Origin: Andreprevotia lacus DSM 23236
GTDB taxonomy: Bacteria > Pseudomonadota > Gammaproteobacteria > Burkholderiales > Chitinibacteraceae
Assembly (NCBI RefSeq): GCF_900176275.1
Contig: NZ_FWXD01000016.1
Span: 1-64,000, forward strand
Direction of reading: 5' to 3'
Length of the DNA stretch: 64,000 bases
How positions within the stretch are numbered: position 1 is the stretch's first letter; every line of letters begins with the position of its first letter. The notes beneath the pieces were generated by a model. The model made no database searches. It was not told the DNA's origin and saw nothing but the letters and a program-made list of their open reading frames with translations. The translations under genes were made by a program, and so were the position numbers. Below, piece by piece: positions 33,393-42,126 of the stretch.

Positions 33393-33653
33393 ATGCTTGG
33401 CATCACCTTCCGCAACAGAGGGCCCTTCAATATCAGTCTGCTGGCCAACGACGGCTATGCACGCGGAGCAGCCTCCCTGCTGCTCACGGACGCACATCTG
33501 GGCCCCAACCAGACCATTGTGGTACGTCCGCACCTGAATGGGCTCGCTCAATGCTACATTTCCTGGTCGGCAAGAAACCTGCAGACAGGGCATGTCAAAT
33601 TCGGTCAATACAGCGGCTTCTCGATGCACACCATCGACATCGGGTACTTCTAA
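33393..33653 (+). CDS. Small beta-rich protein, family member 4
   Basis: An 86-residue protein starting MLGITFRNRGPFNISLLAND, with AGAGAGAAC upstream. It has SLLLTDAHLGPNQTIVVRPH and CYISWSARNLQTGHVKFG; the last lines up with SARDLRTGHVKTG in the 33029 protein. It is bracketed by R1 copies E and F; its stop lies one base before copy F. The function is unknown. Confidence 0.65.
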   Translation: MLGITFRNRGPFNISLLANDGYARGAASLLLTDAHLGPNQTIVVRPHLNGLAQCYISWSARNLQTGHVKFGQYSGFSMHTIDIGYF

Positions 33654-33654
33654 G

Positions 33655-33765
33655 AGCCGCTAACAAAACCCAGTGTAGCGGTGCTGGCAAGGCACGCGAA
33701 ACGCAGACAGTACAAGGCGTACGGCCAGTGAGCGTAACGCCGCCAGCAGGGTTTTGTTAGCGGCT
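33655..33765. repeat. R1 palindromic repeat, copy F
   Basis: A full copy, nearly identical to copy D (AGCCGCTAACAAAACCC ... GGGTTTTGTTAGCGGCT), immediately after a stop codon. Confidence 0.85.
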
Positions 33766-33843
33766 CTAAGCACCCGCCTGCACCAGCCAGCGCAGCGGCG
33801 CGCGCCGATGTATCACCTGCCGCTGGTGTATGCTGAACGCATC

Positions 33844-34482
33844 ATGAGCACCCCGCATACCATCGCCCCCGGCGACGCGATTGCCGCGCTGGCCACCGCC
33901 GCCGGCCTCAGCGCCGAAGCCGTCTGGACCCATGCCGACAACGCCGCGCTGCGCCGCCAGCGCGAGGTACCGCAACAGCTGCAGCCGGGCGATGTGGTGC
34001 GCATTCCGCAGGCCGAGGCCAAAGCCGTGGCGGCTGCCACCGGCCAGCGGCACATGTTCCGCCGCCATGGCGTGCCGGCGTTTTACCGCGCGCGCATCCT
34101 GGCGCACGATGGCACACCGCGCGCCAACGAGGCCTTTGTGGCCGATGTCGACGGGGTGGCGCAGCAAGGCAGCACCGATGGCGACGGCAAGCTGGAAATC
34201 CCGCTGCCCTGCGGCGCAAAGCAACTCACGCTCACGCTGGACAGCGACGGCCGGCAGATCAGCATTGCGCTGGCCCACCTGCAGCCGCCCGCCAACGCCA
34301 CCGGCACGCAAATGCGCCTGCGCAATCTGGGCTACGTGTTGGGCGACGAAGACGGCGCCCCCGGCATGCTCACCCGGCTGGCGCTGATCGATTTCCAGGT
34401 GCAGCATGATTTGCCCGTTACCGGCGAAGACGACGCCGCCACGCGCGCTGCACTGGCGCAGGCGCACGATTTTCGCAGCTAA
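33844..34482 (+). CDS. LysM-like and peptidoglycan-binding domain protein
   Basis: A 212-residue protein starting MSTPHTIAPGDAIAALATAA. Residues ~5-50 form a LysM-like segment (IAPGDAIAALATAAGL ... LQPGDVVRIP). A middle beta-rich domain follows (RARILAHDGTPRANEAFVAD). The C-terminus has a peptidoglycan_binding_1-like repeat: MRLRNLGYVLGDEDGAPGML, then LIDFQVQHDLPVTGEDDAAT. Proteins of this build are often encoded near type VI or similar secretion cargo, where they contact the cell wall. No secretion core gene is in the window, so this link is only suggestive. Confidence 0.7.
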   Translation: MSTPHTIAPGDAIAALATAAGLSAEAVWTHADNAALRRQREVPQQLQPGDVVRIPQAEAKAVAAATGQRHMFRRHGVPAFYRARILAHDGTPRANEAFVADVDGVAQQGSTDGDGKLEIPLPCGAKQLTLTLDSDGRQISIALAHLQPPANATGTQMRLRNLGYVLGDEDGAPGMLTRLALIDFQVQHDLPVTGEDDAATRAALAQAHDFRS

Positions 34483-34483
34483 G

Positions 34484-34593
34484 CTGCCGCCAACCCTGCT
34501 GGCGGCGTTATGCTCACTGGCCTTGGGGCCGGGGCTCTATCTACGCTTCGCCTGCCTTGCCAGCACCGCTACACCGGGTTTTGTTGGCGGCGC
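34484..34593. repeat. R1 palindromic repeat, copy G
   Basis: Begins GCTGCCGCCAACCCTGCTGG and ends GGGTTTTGTTGGCGGC, directly after the stop of the LysM-like gene. Confidence 0.65.
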
Positions 34594-34635
34594 CAGGCGC
34601 TGCCGCGCGCCATCAGCGCGGCAGCAACACCCCGC

Positions 34636-36420
34636 TCATTTTGTTTTGGGGTGAATTTCCAGATCCAGCAGCACCGGCACGTGATCGCTCACCTCCTTCA
34701 CGCCATTGAGCACTTGCTGCAGCTGTGGATTGCCGCCGCCACCGCTCACCGGCACCACCAGCTCCTGAAAGCGGTCTACCGCGCCATCGTCAAAGAACTT
34801 CACCTTGAACAGCGGCCGCAGCGACTTGGGCATCAAGAACTCGAACAGCGGAAAACACCAGCCGCCAAAGTTGCGGGGCTGCAGCAGGCGCGCGTCGCAG
34901 CTTTTCGGGGTCAGCAAGGCAATCTTGTCGTAGGCCGCACACTGAAATGCATTGGTTGATGACCACATGCCCGCAGCAAAGTGCTCTTCAACACAGGGCT
35001 TGATCTTGGCACGCATCGAGGTGCGTGCCAGGTCCACCCCCTCCAGCCAGTGGCAATCGCCCATCACCTTGTGCATCAGGCCATCAAACTCGCTGAAAAA
35101 ACGCGCCATCAGCTGGCGGTTGTTGTCCAGCTGCACGTTGTAGGCCAGCTCGCTCCACCTGTCGAACAGCGCCTCGGCCTCTTCGTCACTGTCGGCTTCT
35201 TCTATCTTCTTGGCATAATTGATTTCTTGTTTCACGTCGCCCACCTCGGTGTCGACATTGAAATCACCGGCAAATACCGTCTCGCGCGGCCAGGCAATCT
35301 TGGCGAAATTGGCAATCGCCAGCGGCACCTTCTCGCCATGGTGCGGCGCGGGGGCGTGAAAGGCGATCATGTCCAGCAACCAGTCCTCATCCACCTTGCC
35401 GCAGGTGCGGCCCAGCCGGCTGCCGCCCAGCTTGAACGTTACCCGCGCCGGCGCGCGAAATCCCGTCTCGGGCCACTCGACCCGGCTGTTGCCGGCGTCC
35501 TTGTGGATCAATTCAAAGGCCTGCACCGCCACGCCATCGGTGCGGTAGAAAAACGCATAGGTTTCGCTCTCGGTATGGAGCGCAGGGTCTAGCAGCAAAC
35601 CCCAATTGCTGTGGGTAATCTGCTTGAGGCACTCGAAAATCCGCAGCACCTCCTTCTTGCCGGTGGGCACGCCGGTTCTGTGCTGCTCGGCAATCGCCAG
35701 CTTGGTTTGTTCCCACTCGTCCAGCTTGCGCAGGTATTCGTCATGCGCATCCTGCGCCTTTTGCGTCAATGCTGCGCCCCGGGTGCGGCGCGTTTCGCGT
35801 GGCAAGGGCGGCGGTTCGGGCTTTTTGGGCAAATGCGCCGCCAACTTCACCTCGAGCAAGGCGCAAATGTCCGGCGCCGCCTCGGCAATCACGCAGGCAA
35901 TACGCAAGATGGCCATATCGCTGCGCTGCGCGCCGCGGCTGGGGCCGCCGCCCAGATCCTGCAAATTCCACGACATCACCCGCAAGGGCTTGGGCGGCGG
36001 CAGCACGATGGTGTCGCCCACACCGGTCGATTGCGCATCCACCCCGCTGCCGCTGGCTTTCACCACCGGCCCCTGCGGCGGCGGCAGATATTCGTGCAGC
36101 GGATCAAGCGGCTGCGGCTTTTTCAGCCGGTTCAGCTCGCTCTGCCGGTAGGCCATATAGGTTTGCATCTGCTGCTCGAACGCCCAGCGCTTGTCGATGC
36201 GCACCGAGCCGGGCGGCGGCTGGCCCAGATCATCGCAGGCCAGCACCTTGGGCAGTCCCTCCGTATCCAGCTCGAACGACAGCGCATGCCAGGTGCAATC
36301 GGGGCAAAGCCATTGGGCCTTGCATGCCTTGCACAGATAGGGCTTGCGGCTCTCGTGATACGCGCACGTACCCAAGCCCGCTGAAGCGGCGCCGCATGCT
36401 TCGCACTGCTGCACATCCAT
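34636..36420 (-). CDS. Endonuclease/exonuclease/phosphatase-family protein with zinc ribbons
   Basis: A 594-residue protein, started at MDVQQCEACGAASAGLGTCA (36420) with GGGG-type ribosome site upstream. The N-terminus has several Cys pairs (CEAC, CKAC, CPDC), likely zinc ribbons. The EEP/DNase I-like core is visible as LRVMSWNLQDLGGG, ICALLEVK, IAFHAPAPHHGE, FAGDFNVD and VSDHVPVLLDLE, which supply the usual Asn, Glu, His, Asp/Asn and Asp/His residues. It may cut DNA or another phosphodiester. A long charged insertion lies between the first motifs. No signal peptide. A toxic cargo role is possible but unsupported. Confidence 0.75.
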   Translation of the reverse strand: MDVQQCEACGAASAGLGTCAYHESRKPYLCKACKAQWLCPDCTWHALSFELDTEGLPKVLACDDLGQPPPGSVRIDKRWAFEQQMQTYMAYRQSELNRLKKPQPLDPLHEYLPPPQGPVVKASGSGVDAQSTGVGDTIVLPPPKPLRVMSWNLQDLGGGPSRGAQRSDMAILRIACVIAEAAPDICALLEVKLAAHLPKKPEPPPLPRETRRTRGAALTQKAQDAHDEYLRKLDEWEQTKLAIAEQHRTGVPTGKKEVLRIFECLKQITHSNWGLLLDPALHTESETYAFFYRTDGVAVQAFELIHKDAGNSRVEWPETGFRAPARVTFKLGGSRLGRTCGKVDEDWLLDMIAFHAPAPHHGEKVPLAIANFAKIAWPRETVFAGDFNVDTEVGDVKQEINYAKKIEEADSDEEAEALFDRWSELAYNVQLDNNRQLMARFFSEFDGLMHKVMGDCHWLEGVDLARTSMRAKIKPCVEEHFAAGMWSSTNAFQCAAYDKIALLTPKSCDARLLQPRNFGGWCFPLFEFLMPKSLRPLFKVKFFDDGAVDRFQELVVPVSGGGGNPQLQQVLNGVKEVSDHVPVLLDLEIHPKTK

Positions 36421-36437
36421 GATTAACCCCTTTCTTG

Positions 36438-36551
36438 GCGCCGCCAATAAAACCCTGCTGGCGGCGTTACGCTCACTGGCCGTACGGCCCGGTACTGCCT
36501 GCGTTTCGCGTGCCTTGCCAGCACCGCTACGCCGGGTTTTGTTCGCGGCGC
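36438..36551. repeat. R1 palindromic repeat, copy H
   Basis: A copy running from GCGCCGCCAATAAAACCC to GGGTTTTGTTCGCGGCGC. It supplies the last codons and stop of the GNAT gene, ending that protein in REQNPA. Confidence 0.7.
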
Positions 36552-37048
36552 TTGGCCAGCCGCTGCAGGCAAAAACCCAGGTGGCTGCCCGGCTTGTCCA
36601 GCGCCGGCGCGCGCGCAAAGCCGGTTTTCTGCAACACGCGCAACGACGGCGCATTGCCCGGCGTCACCACCGTGGTCAGCAACTGCAACTCCGGCCCGGC
36701 AAACGCCAGCTGCACCGCCAACCTGGCCGCCGCTGTGGCATGCCCCATGCCGCGCGCCGGCGCGGCAATCCAGTAGGTCAGCTGCGCCTGCGCGCCGCGC
36801 CGCACCACCAGCCCCACCTGGCCGACGAACTCGCCATTGCCATCCAGCACCGCATACCAGTTACCCAGCTGCCGCTCTGCATCCAGCAGCTGGCGCACCA
36901 GCAAGGCCGCCGCGCCGTACTCGTGCGCCATTCGCCCCACCGGTATTGCACGCAACGACGGATGCAGCACCGCCTGCGCCAGGGCAGCGGCATGCGCCTG
37001 CGTCATGGGGCAAATGCGGGTAGCGGCTGGGGGCGGCTGATCTGGCAT
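36527..37048 (-). CDS. GNAT-family acetyltransferase
   Basis: About 173 residues, started at MPDQPPPAATRICPMTQ (37048) with GGAG upstream; a later Met at 37006 (MTQAHAAAL) is an alternative. GNAT landmarks are FVGQVGLVVR, LTYWIAAPARGMGHATAAAR (the acetyl-CoA loop in the R.G.G/A-like GMGHAT) and GNAPSLRVLQKTGFARA. It would transfer acetyl groups to amines of an unknown substrate. The C-terminus reads into an R1 repeat, which may have replaced the original end. Confidence 0.75.
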   Translation of the reverse strand: MPDQPPPAATRICPMTQAHAAALAQAVLHPSLRAIPVGRMAHEYGAAALLVRQLLDAERQLGNWYAVLDGNGEFVGQVGLVVRRGAQAQLTYWIAAPARGMGHATAAARLAVQLAFAGPELQLLTTVVTPGNAPSLRVLQKTGFARAPALDKPGSHLGFCLQRLAKRREQNPA

Positions 37049-37525
37049 GGCACTCCGGCATGGCGGGCCACAACGGGGGCCAGCCGCAGGCACTGTAGAA
37101 CACCCCCGCAGGCCAAACAAGCCACCATGCCCCCGGTATAAAGAAGCCATAAAATTTGCCGCAACAGGTTTGCATCCCGCCGGGGCCGGCAAATAATCAG
37201 CTCAGGAGGACGGCCTACACGTTCCCGCCGCCACAGTGAAGGCGTCGGGCTAAAGCCGAACCGCATCATGCATACCGCAATTTGCCCTGCCGGGGCTGTC
37301 AAATCGCCACATCACCTGCGCCGCCGCTTTGGCGCGCGCCTCGGGCCGCTGGCCTGAGTCTGCTGCCCCTTTCCGTCTACTGCTGATCGCTGCATCTGCC
37401 TGACCGGGCGCTGCCATTGTGGCTGCGCCAGGGCAGCGGCTTGCCGGCGTATTCGCGGCCGTTTGCCGCGCGCGGTATTGCGCGGCGTTTCTGCACTGGG
37501 CCTGCCCGTGCTGCTGTGAGGTGTC

Positions 37526-37789
37526 ATGAAAATCATCAAGGTGTTGTTCTCTTTGCTGTTGCTGCTGGCCACCGGCGCGTGGTTCGGCCTGATCGGCAAC
37601 TTCGGCTTTCTGGCTACGCGCAGCGTGGTGGAAAGCCAGCTGCACGATAGCGACAGCGGCTATCTGTGGCTGCACGCGCTGCAGGGCGCGCCGGCTGCCG
37701 TATGCGTGCTGCTGCTGGCGCTGGTGCTGGCCGCGCTCTGGCACAAGGAAATCATCGCCCTGCTCAAGCAAGATCAAGGAGAAAAATGA
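37526..37789 (+). CDS. Small membrane protein paired with an SPFH lipoprotein
   Basis: An 87-residue protein with two hydrophobic segments: IKVLFSLLLLLATGAWFGLI at the N-terminus and APAAVCVLLLALVLAALW near the C-terminus, with a short exposed loop between (ESQLHDSDSGYLW). Its stop overlaps the next start as ATGA, so the pair is co-translated. It may anchor or assist the SPFH protein. The ~470 bp to its left (37049-37525) show no gene. Confidence 0.65.
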   Translation: MKIIKVLFSLLLLLATGAWFGLIGNFGFLATRSVVESQLHDSDSGYLWLHALQGAPAAVCVLLLALVLAALWHKEIIALLKQDQGEK

Positions 37790-38742
37790 TGCGTACCCGT
37801 ACCCCGCTCGTTGTTGCCACACTGGCCACCTTGCTGGCCGGCTGCAGCCACTATGCCAAAAACGAAATCGAAACCGTCGAGCCCAATGAAACCGCCTTCC
37901 TGATCCCGCTGCGCGGCGACAGCAAGCAGCAAACGCAAACCAACTCGATCGAATATCTGGAAAAGAACAAGATCCAGGCCAAGACGGTGGAGATTCCGCA
38001 CCAGCTGGTGCGCCTGTGCGATTCAACCTTTCAGGCGGCAGACTGCCTGCGCGATGTGGCCATGTACCGCTTGATCAAGGTCTCGCGCACCCCCGTCAGC
38101 CGCGAATGGACCAAGGATCCGGGCACCGGCTCCAACCCGGCCGACGATGCGCTGCACGTCGAATCGGTGGAAAGCATCGGCTTTTACATGGGCGCCAGCG
38201 TGACCGCCCACGTCGCCGACGAAAACGCCGCGCGCTTCCAGTATTACTTTGCCGGCCAGCCGCTCAGCCACATCATCGACGACCAGGTGCGCAAATTCAT
38301 CCTCACCCGGCTGTCCGAAAAAACCGGCGCCATGAAGCTGGACGAAATCCGCGCCACCCGCGCCAGCATGTTCAAGGGCATCCGCGATGAAACGGTGGCG
38401 CACTTTGCCGCCATGGGCGTCACCATCGACAACCTGGGTTACACCGATGGCATGAGCTACGAAAACAAGCAGATCCAGCAAGCCATCGACAAGCAGTTTG
38501 AAGCCTCTGCGCTGGCCGAAACCGCCCGCCAGCAAGCCCGCGCCGCCGAGGAATTCGCCAAGGCCCAGGCCGCCACCACCGCCATGGTCGATCTGGAACT
38601 GAAAAAGAAACTGGTCGATGCCCAGGTGGAAATGATGCACAAATTCAACGGCCAACTGCCCACCACGCTGGTGATCGGCGGCAACAGCGGCGAAGGCTTC
38701 GCCGGCGCGCTCACCGGCGCGATGCTGGGGAATCGCAAGTAG
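37786..38742 (+). CDS. SPFH/Band 7-type lipoprotein
   Basis: A 318-residue protein starting MMRTRTPLVVATLATLLAGC; LLAGC is a lipobox, so it is likely a lipoprotein. The core (ETVEPNETAFLIPLRGDSKQ; FILTRLSEKTGAMKLDEIRA; HFAAMGVTIDNLGY) resembles SPFH/stomatin domains, which form membrane-associated rings. A long Ala/Gln/Glu-rich helix (QFEASALAETARQQARAAEE) and a glycine-rich end (GGNSGEGFAGALTGAMLGNR) follow. Its substrate is unknown. Use of a lipid anchor in place of the usual N-terminal membrane helix is unusual. Confidence 0.7.
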   Translation: MMRTRTPLVVATLATLLAGCSHYAKNEIETVEPNETAFLIPLRGDSKQQTQTNSIEYLEKNKIQAKTVEIPHQLVRLCDSTFQAADCLRDVAMYRLIKVSRTPVSREWTKDPGTGSNPADDALHVESVESIGFYMGASVTAHVADENAARFQYYFAGQPLSHIIDDQVRKFILTRLSEKTGAMKLDEIRATRASMFKGIRDETVAHFAAMGVTIDNLGYTDGMSYENKQIQQAIDKQFEASALAETARQQARAAEEFAKAQAATTAMVDLELKKKLVDAQVEMMHKFNGQLPTTLVIGGNSGEGFAGALTGAMLGNRK

Positions 38743-38858
38743 GGGGCAACGCCGCCACAAAAAGCCGCCGCCACACGCGCAGGGTGCAATAAGCCCGGCG
38801 AATTGCGCCGCAAGAAACACCAATGCACCCCGCGCAAACATCTGGGGCCACAGCCCCC

Positions 38859-39281
38859 TCAACCCCGCCGGGCAGGCAACACCCGCAATATCACCCGGCG
38901 GGCCAGCCCGCCTGCGCAGGCCAGCGGCACCCCCACCATCAACAAGGTACTCGGCGAACCGATCTCGAGGCCGAGTGATGTGCACGCCGCGCTCATCGCA
39001 CCCCGACGCTGGTCGTGCAGGCAATCGAGCCACATGAACAAGCCGGTGACGACCGTGGACACCAGCAAGAAAGCCAGCCACTCCCCACCCGCCAGCGTGG
39101 GGTTGCGCTCCCAGTAGTACACGCACGCCGGCAACAACAGCCACAAGGTCATGCCCGGCGTGATCGCGTCCGCCCCATTGGGCGCCAGCGGCCATGGCGT
39201 GCCCAGCACCAACGCGGCAACCACGGCTGCCGCCAGCAGATTGGCCACGACCGTGCGCCAGTCGCGGCGCCATTGTTTCAT
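38859..39281 (-). CDS. Inner-membrane protein
   Basis: About 140 residues, started at MKQWRRDWRTVVANLLAAAV (39281), preceded by GGGGGTGGA; an ATG at 39308 is less likely. There are four hydrophobic segments (VVANLLAAAVVAALVLG; MTLWLLLPACVYYW; EWLAFLLVSTVVTGLFMWL; TLLMVGVPLACAGGLA). The loop CLHDQRRGAMSAACTS is exposed. No family is recognised. It lies convergent with the SPFH gene and next to another small membrane-protein gene. Confidence 0.6.
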   Translation of the reverse strand: MKQWRRDWRTVVANLLAAAVVAALVLGTPWPLAPNGADAITPGMTLWLLLPACVYYWERNPTLAGGEWLAFLLVSTVVTGLFMWLDCLHDQRRGAMSAACTSLGLEIGSPSTLLMVGVPLACAGGLARRVILRVLPARRG

Positions 39282-39323
39282 TCCACCCCCTGCGCGCTTG
39301 TGCGCCATGCACCGTTGCCCGGC

Positions 39324-39728
39324 TCAATGCCCGGCAACAAACAAACCGGCAGCGGCCCGTCCAACGGCCGCCAGCGCCGTGCCTGCCAGAAAAGACCACA
39401 CAAACAAACCCGCCCCCGCCCCGGCCAGATCAACCGGGCCAACAAACTGCTGCACCAGCCACTGCATCAAGCAGCTGGCCAGCGCAAAGGCCAATCCCAC
39501 AAGGTAGGGCATATGGGCAACATCCTTGCGCAGCATCAGCACGATGGCCACGGCAGCCAGCAGCGGCGATGCCCCCATCAGGCACATGACCAGCCAGCCT
39601 GCATGCAATCCCAGCCACGGCGTAGCGATGCTGCAGAAAAACAGGCATTGCGGCAGCAGCATGATGGCGCCCCCTGCCAGCCAGGCCTTTGCAACTGTCA
39701 ATTGACTCAATGCGAACCGGTTGTTCAT
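39324..39728 (-). CDS. Inner-membrane protein
   Basis: A 134-residue protein started at MNNRFALSQLTVAKAWLAGG. Four hydrophobic segments are visible (GAIMLLPQCLFFCSIATPWL; GWLVMCLMGASPLLAAVAIV; MPYLVGLAFALASCLMQWLV; LFVWSFLAGTALAAVG). It ends 42 bp before the start of the preceding membrane-protein gene, suggesting one transcript with the 39737 gene. The function is unknown. Confidence 0.6.
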   Translation of the reverse strand: MNNRFALSQLTVAKAWLAGGAIMLLPQCLFFCSIATPWLGLHAGWLVMCLMGASPLLAAVAIVLMLRKDVAHMPYLVGLAFALASCLMQWLVQQFVGPVDLAGAGAGLFVWSFLAGTALAAVGRAAAGLFVAGH

Positions 39729-39736
39729 GCGATCCG

Positions 39737-40039
39737 CTACGCCCCAGCTTCGGAGCGCACAAAGATCCAGCCCTGATGCGCAGGCAGCCTGCCGATGGGG
39801 GCCATGGTGTGTTGCAAGACGATGTCTTGCTGCATGATCTGCGGGCACGCCGCCATGACCTCGGTAATGGCGATATCCACCACCTCGTGATCATCCGGCT
39901 CTGGCGCTCGGGCCAGATAAACATGGATAGCCAGCGTGTGCCCGTCGCACGCATAGGCAATCGCGCGCACACCCTCCCGAACAGCCCCGAGAAAGGCAGT
40001 AAACAGAATCAGCCTGAAGCCTGCATCATTCATCGCCAC
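39737..40039 (-). CDS. Immunity-like small protein
   Basis: A 100-residue protein starting MAMNDAGFRLILFTAFLGAV. The layout (VRAIAYACDGHTLAIHVYLA then EPDDHEVVDIAITEVMAACP and GWIFVRSE) recalls small colicin- or polymorphic-toxin-type immunity proteins I have seen with an R.V.....D...L.....LD..P...D pattern; this is recall, not a match. No toxin gene is adjacent. It is encoded just before two membrane proteins, which may be its true partners. Confidence 0.5.
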   Translation of the reverse strand: MAMNDAGFRLILFTAFLGAVREGVRAIAYACDGHTLAIHVYLARAPEPDDHEVVDIAITEVMAACPQIMQQDIVLQHTMAPIGRLPAHQGWIFVRSEAGA

Positions 40040-40150
40040 CCCCTGGCCGGGTGCGTGCTGCGCCTTTCACTCCCTGGCAAGATAACTCCTTGCATTACTT
40101 ACCCCAAATTGATTAAAACAATAACATCAAACCCGGAACAAGGTCGCCCC

Positions 40151-41125
40151 ATGCTCCGCCTGCTGCTCGCCAGTCTTGCCGCGCTGCTCATCTCCGGCTG
40201 CGCCACCAACCTCAGCGCCGTGTCCACCTTTGGCAACAGCACCGAAGCGCTGGCCACGCAATCGGGCGAGATGCTGCAGCACTACGCCGCCTTTTGCGAC
40301 GAAGTGGTGGGCCATGTCGAGCAGGAAAACCGCATCCTGCAGCTGACCCGGCTGTACTGGGCTGCCCAGCCCGCCAGCACCGCCAAGACCGACGCGCTGC
40401 GCACGCTGGACGAAGCCGACGAGGCCTTCTCCCCCCATGCCGATACTGCGGCCGGCCGGCAGCAATGCGAGCAAGACCGCGTGCGGCTGGCCAGGGCGCA
40501 GGTGTTTGCCCAGGCACTGCAGCACTATGCCAGCGCGCTGGGTGCGGTCGCCTCCGATCAGTTCGTCACCTACAACGCCAGGTTTGATGACCTGGGCAAC
40601 CACCTGCGCGGCACCCCGCTGCTGGCCGGTGAAACACCGGCGCAAATCAACGCGCAGGTCGAGGCCGTGCAGGGCCTTACCCGGCTGGTCTACGACATGG
40701 CGGTGCGGCATTACCGGCAAACGCAACTGGCCAGCGCGCTGGGCGACGAACAGGAACAACGCATTGCGCTGCTGCTGGGCCAGCTCCAGGCCATCACGCA
40801 GTCCTACCAGCAATCACTCACCACCGCCGCGCTGCAGACCAGGATCACCGCCTCGTTCAACCGGCGTTTGCTGCACCTCGGCACCCTCCCCGAGCCACTG
40901 GCCGTGGCCGAGCAAACACGCGCGCTCGAGGTCCGGCAAAAAGATCTTGAGCAACGCGCCGCCGCGCTCGGCAAGCTGCTGGCCGCGCTCGAGCAACTGC
41001 CGCCCGCCTTCACCCAGGCGCGCGACGCCGTGCAGCACCCCGACCGCAAGGACATCGCCAAAGAAGTGCTGGATTTTGGCAAGGCGGTGTACAAGCTGCA
41101 GCGCCAGATCGGCGATGCATTCTGA
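40151..41125 (+). CDS. Lipoprotein of unknown function
   Basis: A 324-residue protein starting MLRLLLASLAALLISGCATN, with the lipobox LLISGC, so it is probably anchored to the outer membrane or periplasm. The rest is helical and rich in Ala, Gln and Leu (HVEQENRILQLTRLYWAAQP; ALGDEQEQRIALLLGQLQAI). Residue runs with KDLEQRAAALGKLLAALEQL suggest coiled coil. It is followed after ~200 bp by the 41324 gene, which has a matching domain structure, so the two may act together. No enzymatic motif. Confidence 0.6.
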   Translation: MLRLLLASLAALLISGCATNLSAVSTFGNSTEALATQSGEMLQHYAAFCDEVVGHVEQENRILQLTRLYWAAQPASTAKTDALRTLDEADEAFSPHADTAAGRQQCEQDRVRLARAQVFAQALQHYASALGAVASDQFVTYNARFDDLGNHLRGTPLLAGETPAQINAQVEAVQGLTRLVYDMAVRHYRQTQLASALGDEQEQRIALLLGQLQAITQSYQQSLTTAALQTRITASFNRRLLHLGTLPEPLAVAEQTRALEVRQKDLEQRAAALGKLLAALEQLPPAFTQARDAVQHPDRKDIAKEVLDFGKAVYKLQRQIGDAF

Positions 41126-41199
41126 GCGCCTGCCATGCACCCTCGGGCAGCCGTGATCAATCAACCGGCAAGGCCGGGTTCCGGCCCGCTGTGCCAGTG

Positions 41200-41275
41200 A
41201 AACAGCGGCACGCCCCCTTCGATCCCGCGCCCCCCGCCCTCGCCGCCGCGAGGGGGCCTCGCTCTGCTCGCCAGC
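41200..41275. repeat. R3 repeat, inverted partial copy
   Basis: Reads CCCGCCCTCGCCGCCGCGAG then GGGGCCTCGCTCTGCTCG, the complement of the block at 22368 and 27117. It lies between the 40151 lipoprotein and the 41324 gene. Confidence 0.6.
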
Positions 41276-41323
41276 GGCACGCAGCAGCTTGCAAACCACC
41301 CGTCACCTTCACGGAGCCAACTC

Positions 41324-41743
41324 ATGCCCACCATCAGCGTGCAAATCGACGCCGCCGAAAAACTCGCGCTGCGCAGCCAGGCCCTCGCGCTGCTGGCCGA
41401 CATGTCCGACTGGCTGGTGGCGCATGAAAACGACGATGGCGACGATTACTTCGCCCGCGCCAAGCTCTGCAACCAGATGATCCGCCAGCTCAAAGACTGG
41501 GAAAGCCAGACGCTGCAAATCGTCACCACCGACCACCAGGCCGGCGCCGCCGTGGACGGCATCAACCGCGCCACCGACGCGCTCACCCAGGCCCAAGCCC
41601 GCATCGACAACATCGGCGCGCAGATCGACGTCTTTGCCGGCTTTCTCGACCTGATGGGCGCCATCGCCGGCGGCAACCCGTCCAGCATCGTCAAAAGCAG
41701 CGCAGCGGTCTACAAGGCGGCGATGGCGGTCAAGCCGGTCTGA
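41324..41743 (+). CDS. Helical cytoplasmic protein accompanying a lipoprotein
   Basis: A 139-residue protein starting MPTISVQIDAAEKLALRSQA. It is helical and acidic (MSDWLVAHENDDGDDYFARA), and includes a helical segment with NRATDALTQAQARIDNIGAQ. The C-terminus (IVKSSAAVYKAAMAVKPV) has a helix similar in style to the end of the 40151 lipoprotein (EVLDFGKAVYKLQRQIG), which suggests related functions. No membrane segment or catalytic motif. The function is unknown. Confidence 0.55.
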   Translation: MPTISVQIDAAEKLALRSQALALLADMSDWLVAHENDDGDDYFARAKLCNQMIRQLKDWESQTLQIVTTDHQAGAAVDGINRATDALTQAQARIDNIGAQIDVFAGFLDLMGAIAGGNPSSIVKSSAAVYKAAMAVKPV

Positions 41744-42126
41744 GCGCAAGGCGGTACAGTGCTGTCATTCATGCGCCATCAAGCCCTGCAGGGTGCAATG
41801 TGCATTGCGCCGCATTGAACACACCCAATCCCGCACCGCCGGCCAACACCGCTTGCCGCCCCTTTGGAGCACCCCTCCCGACACGTCAAACACAGTGCCC
41901 ACCTTATTTACAAAGGTGTCTTTGATTTGAAGTCTGGCAGGCCCTACACTGGCGTTCTCTTGCGGGCCAGCCCCGCAACATGGTCTGCATGTCGTTGTTG
42001 ATCAACGCTTTTTGAGTGCCCGGTTCCCGGCCAGGCCGCTGAGTTCGCGCACTACGCCGTCTTCATTCCGCAACTCAAGCAAGGAGGAATTGGAAATGCA
42101 TTACTTCACAACTTCCGGTCAATCAC

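Noticed and set aside
30200..33765. R1 repeats as integron attC sites with gene cassettes
   Set aside because: The ends resemble TAACAA...GTT, but the outer boxes do not fit RYYYAAC/GTTRRRY, copies are in both orientations and nearly symmetric, and no integrase or attI is visible.
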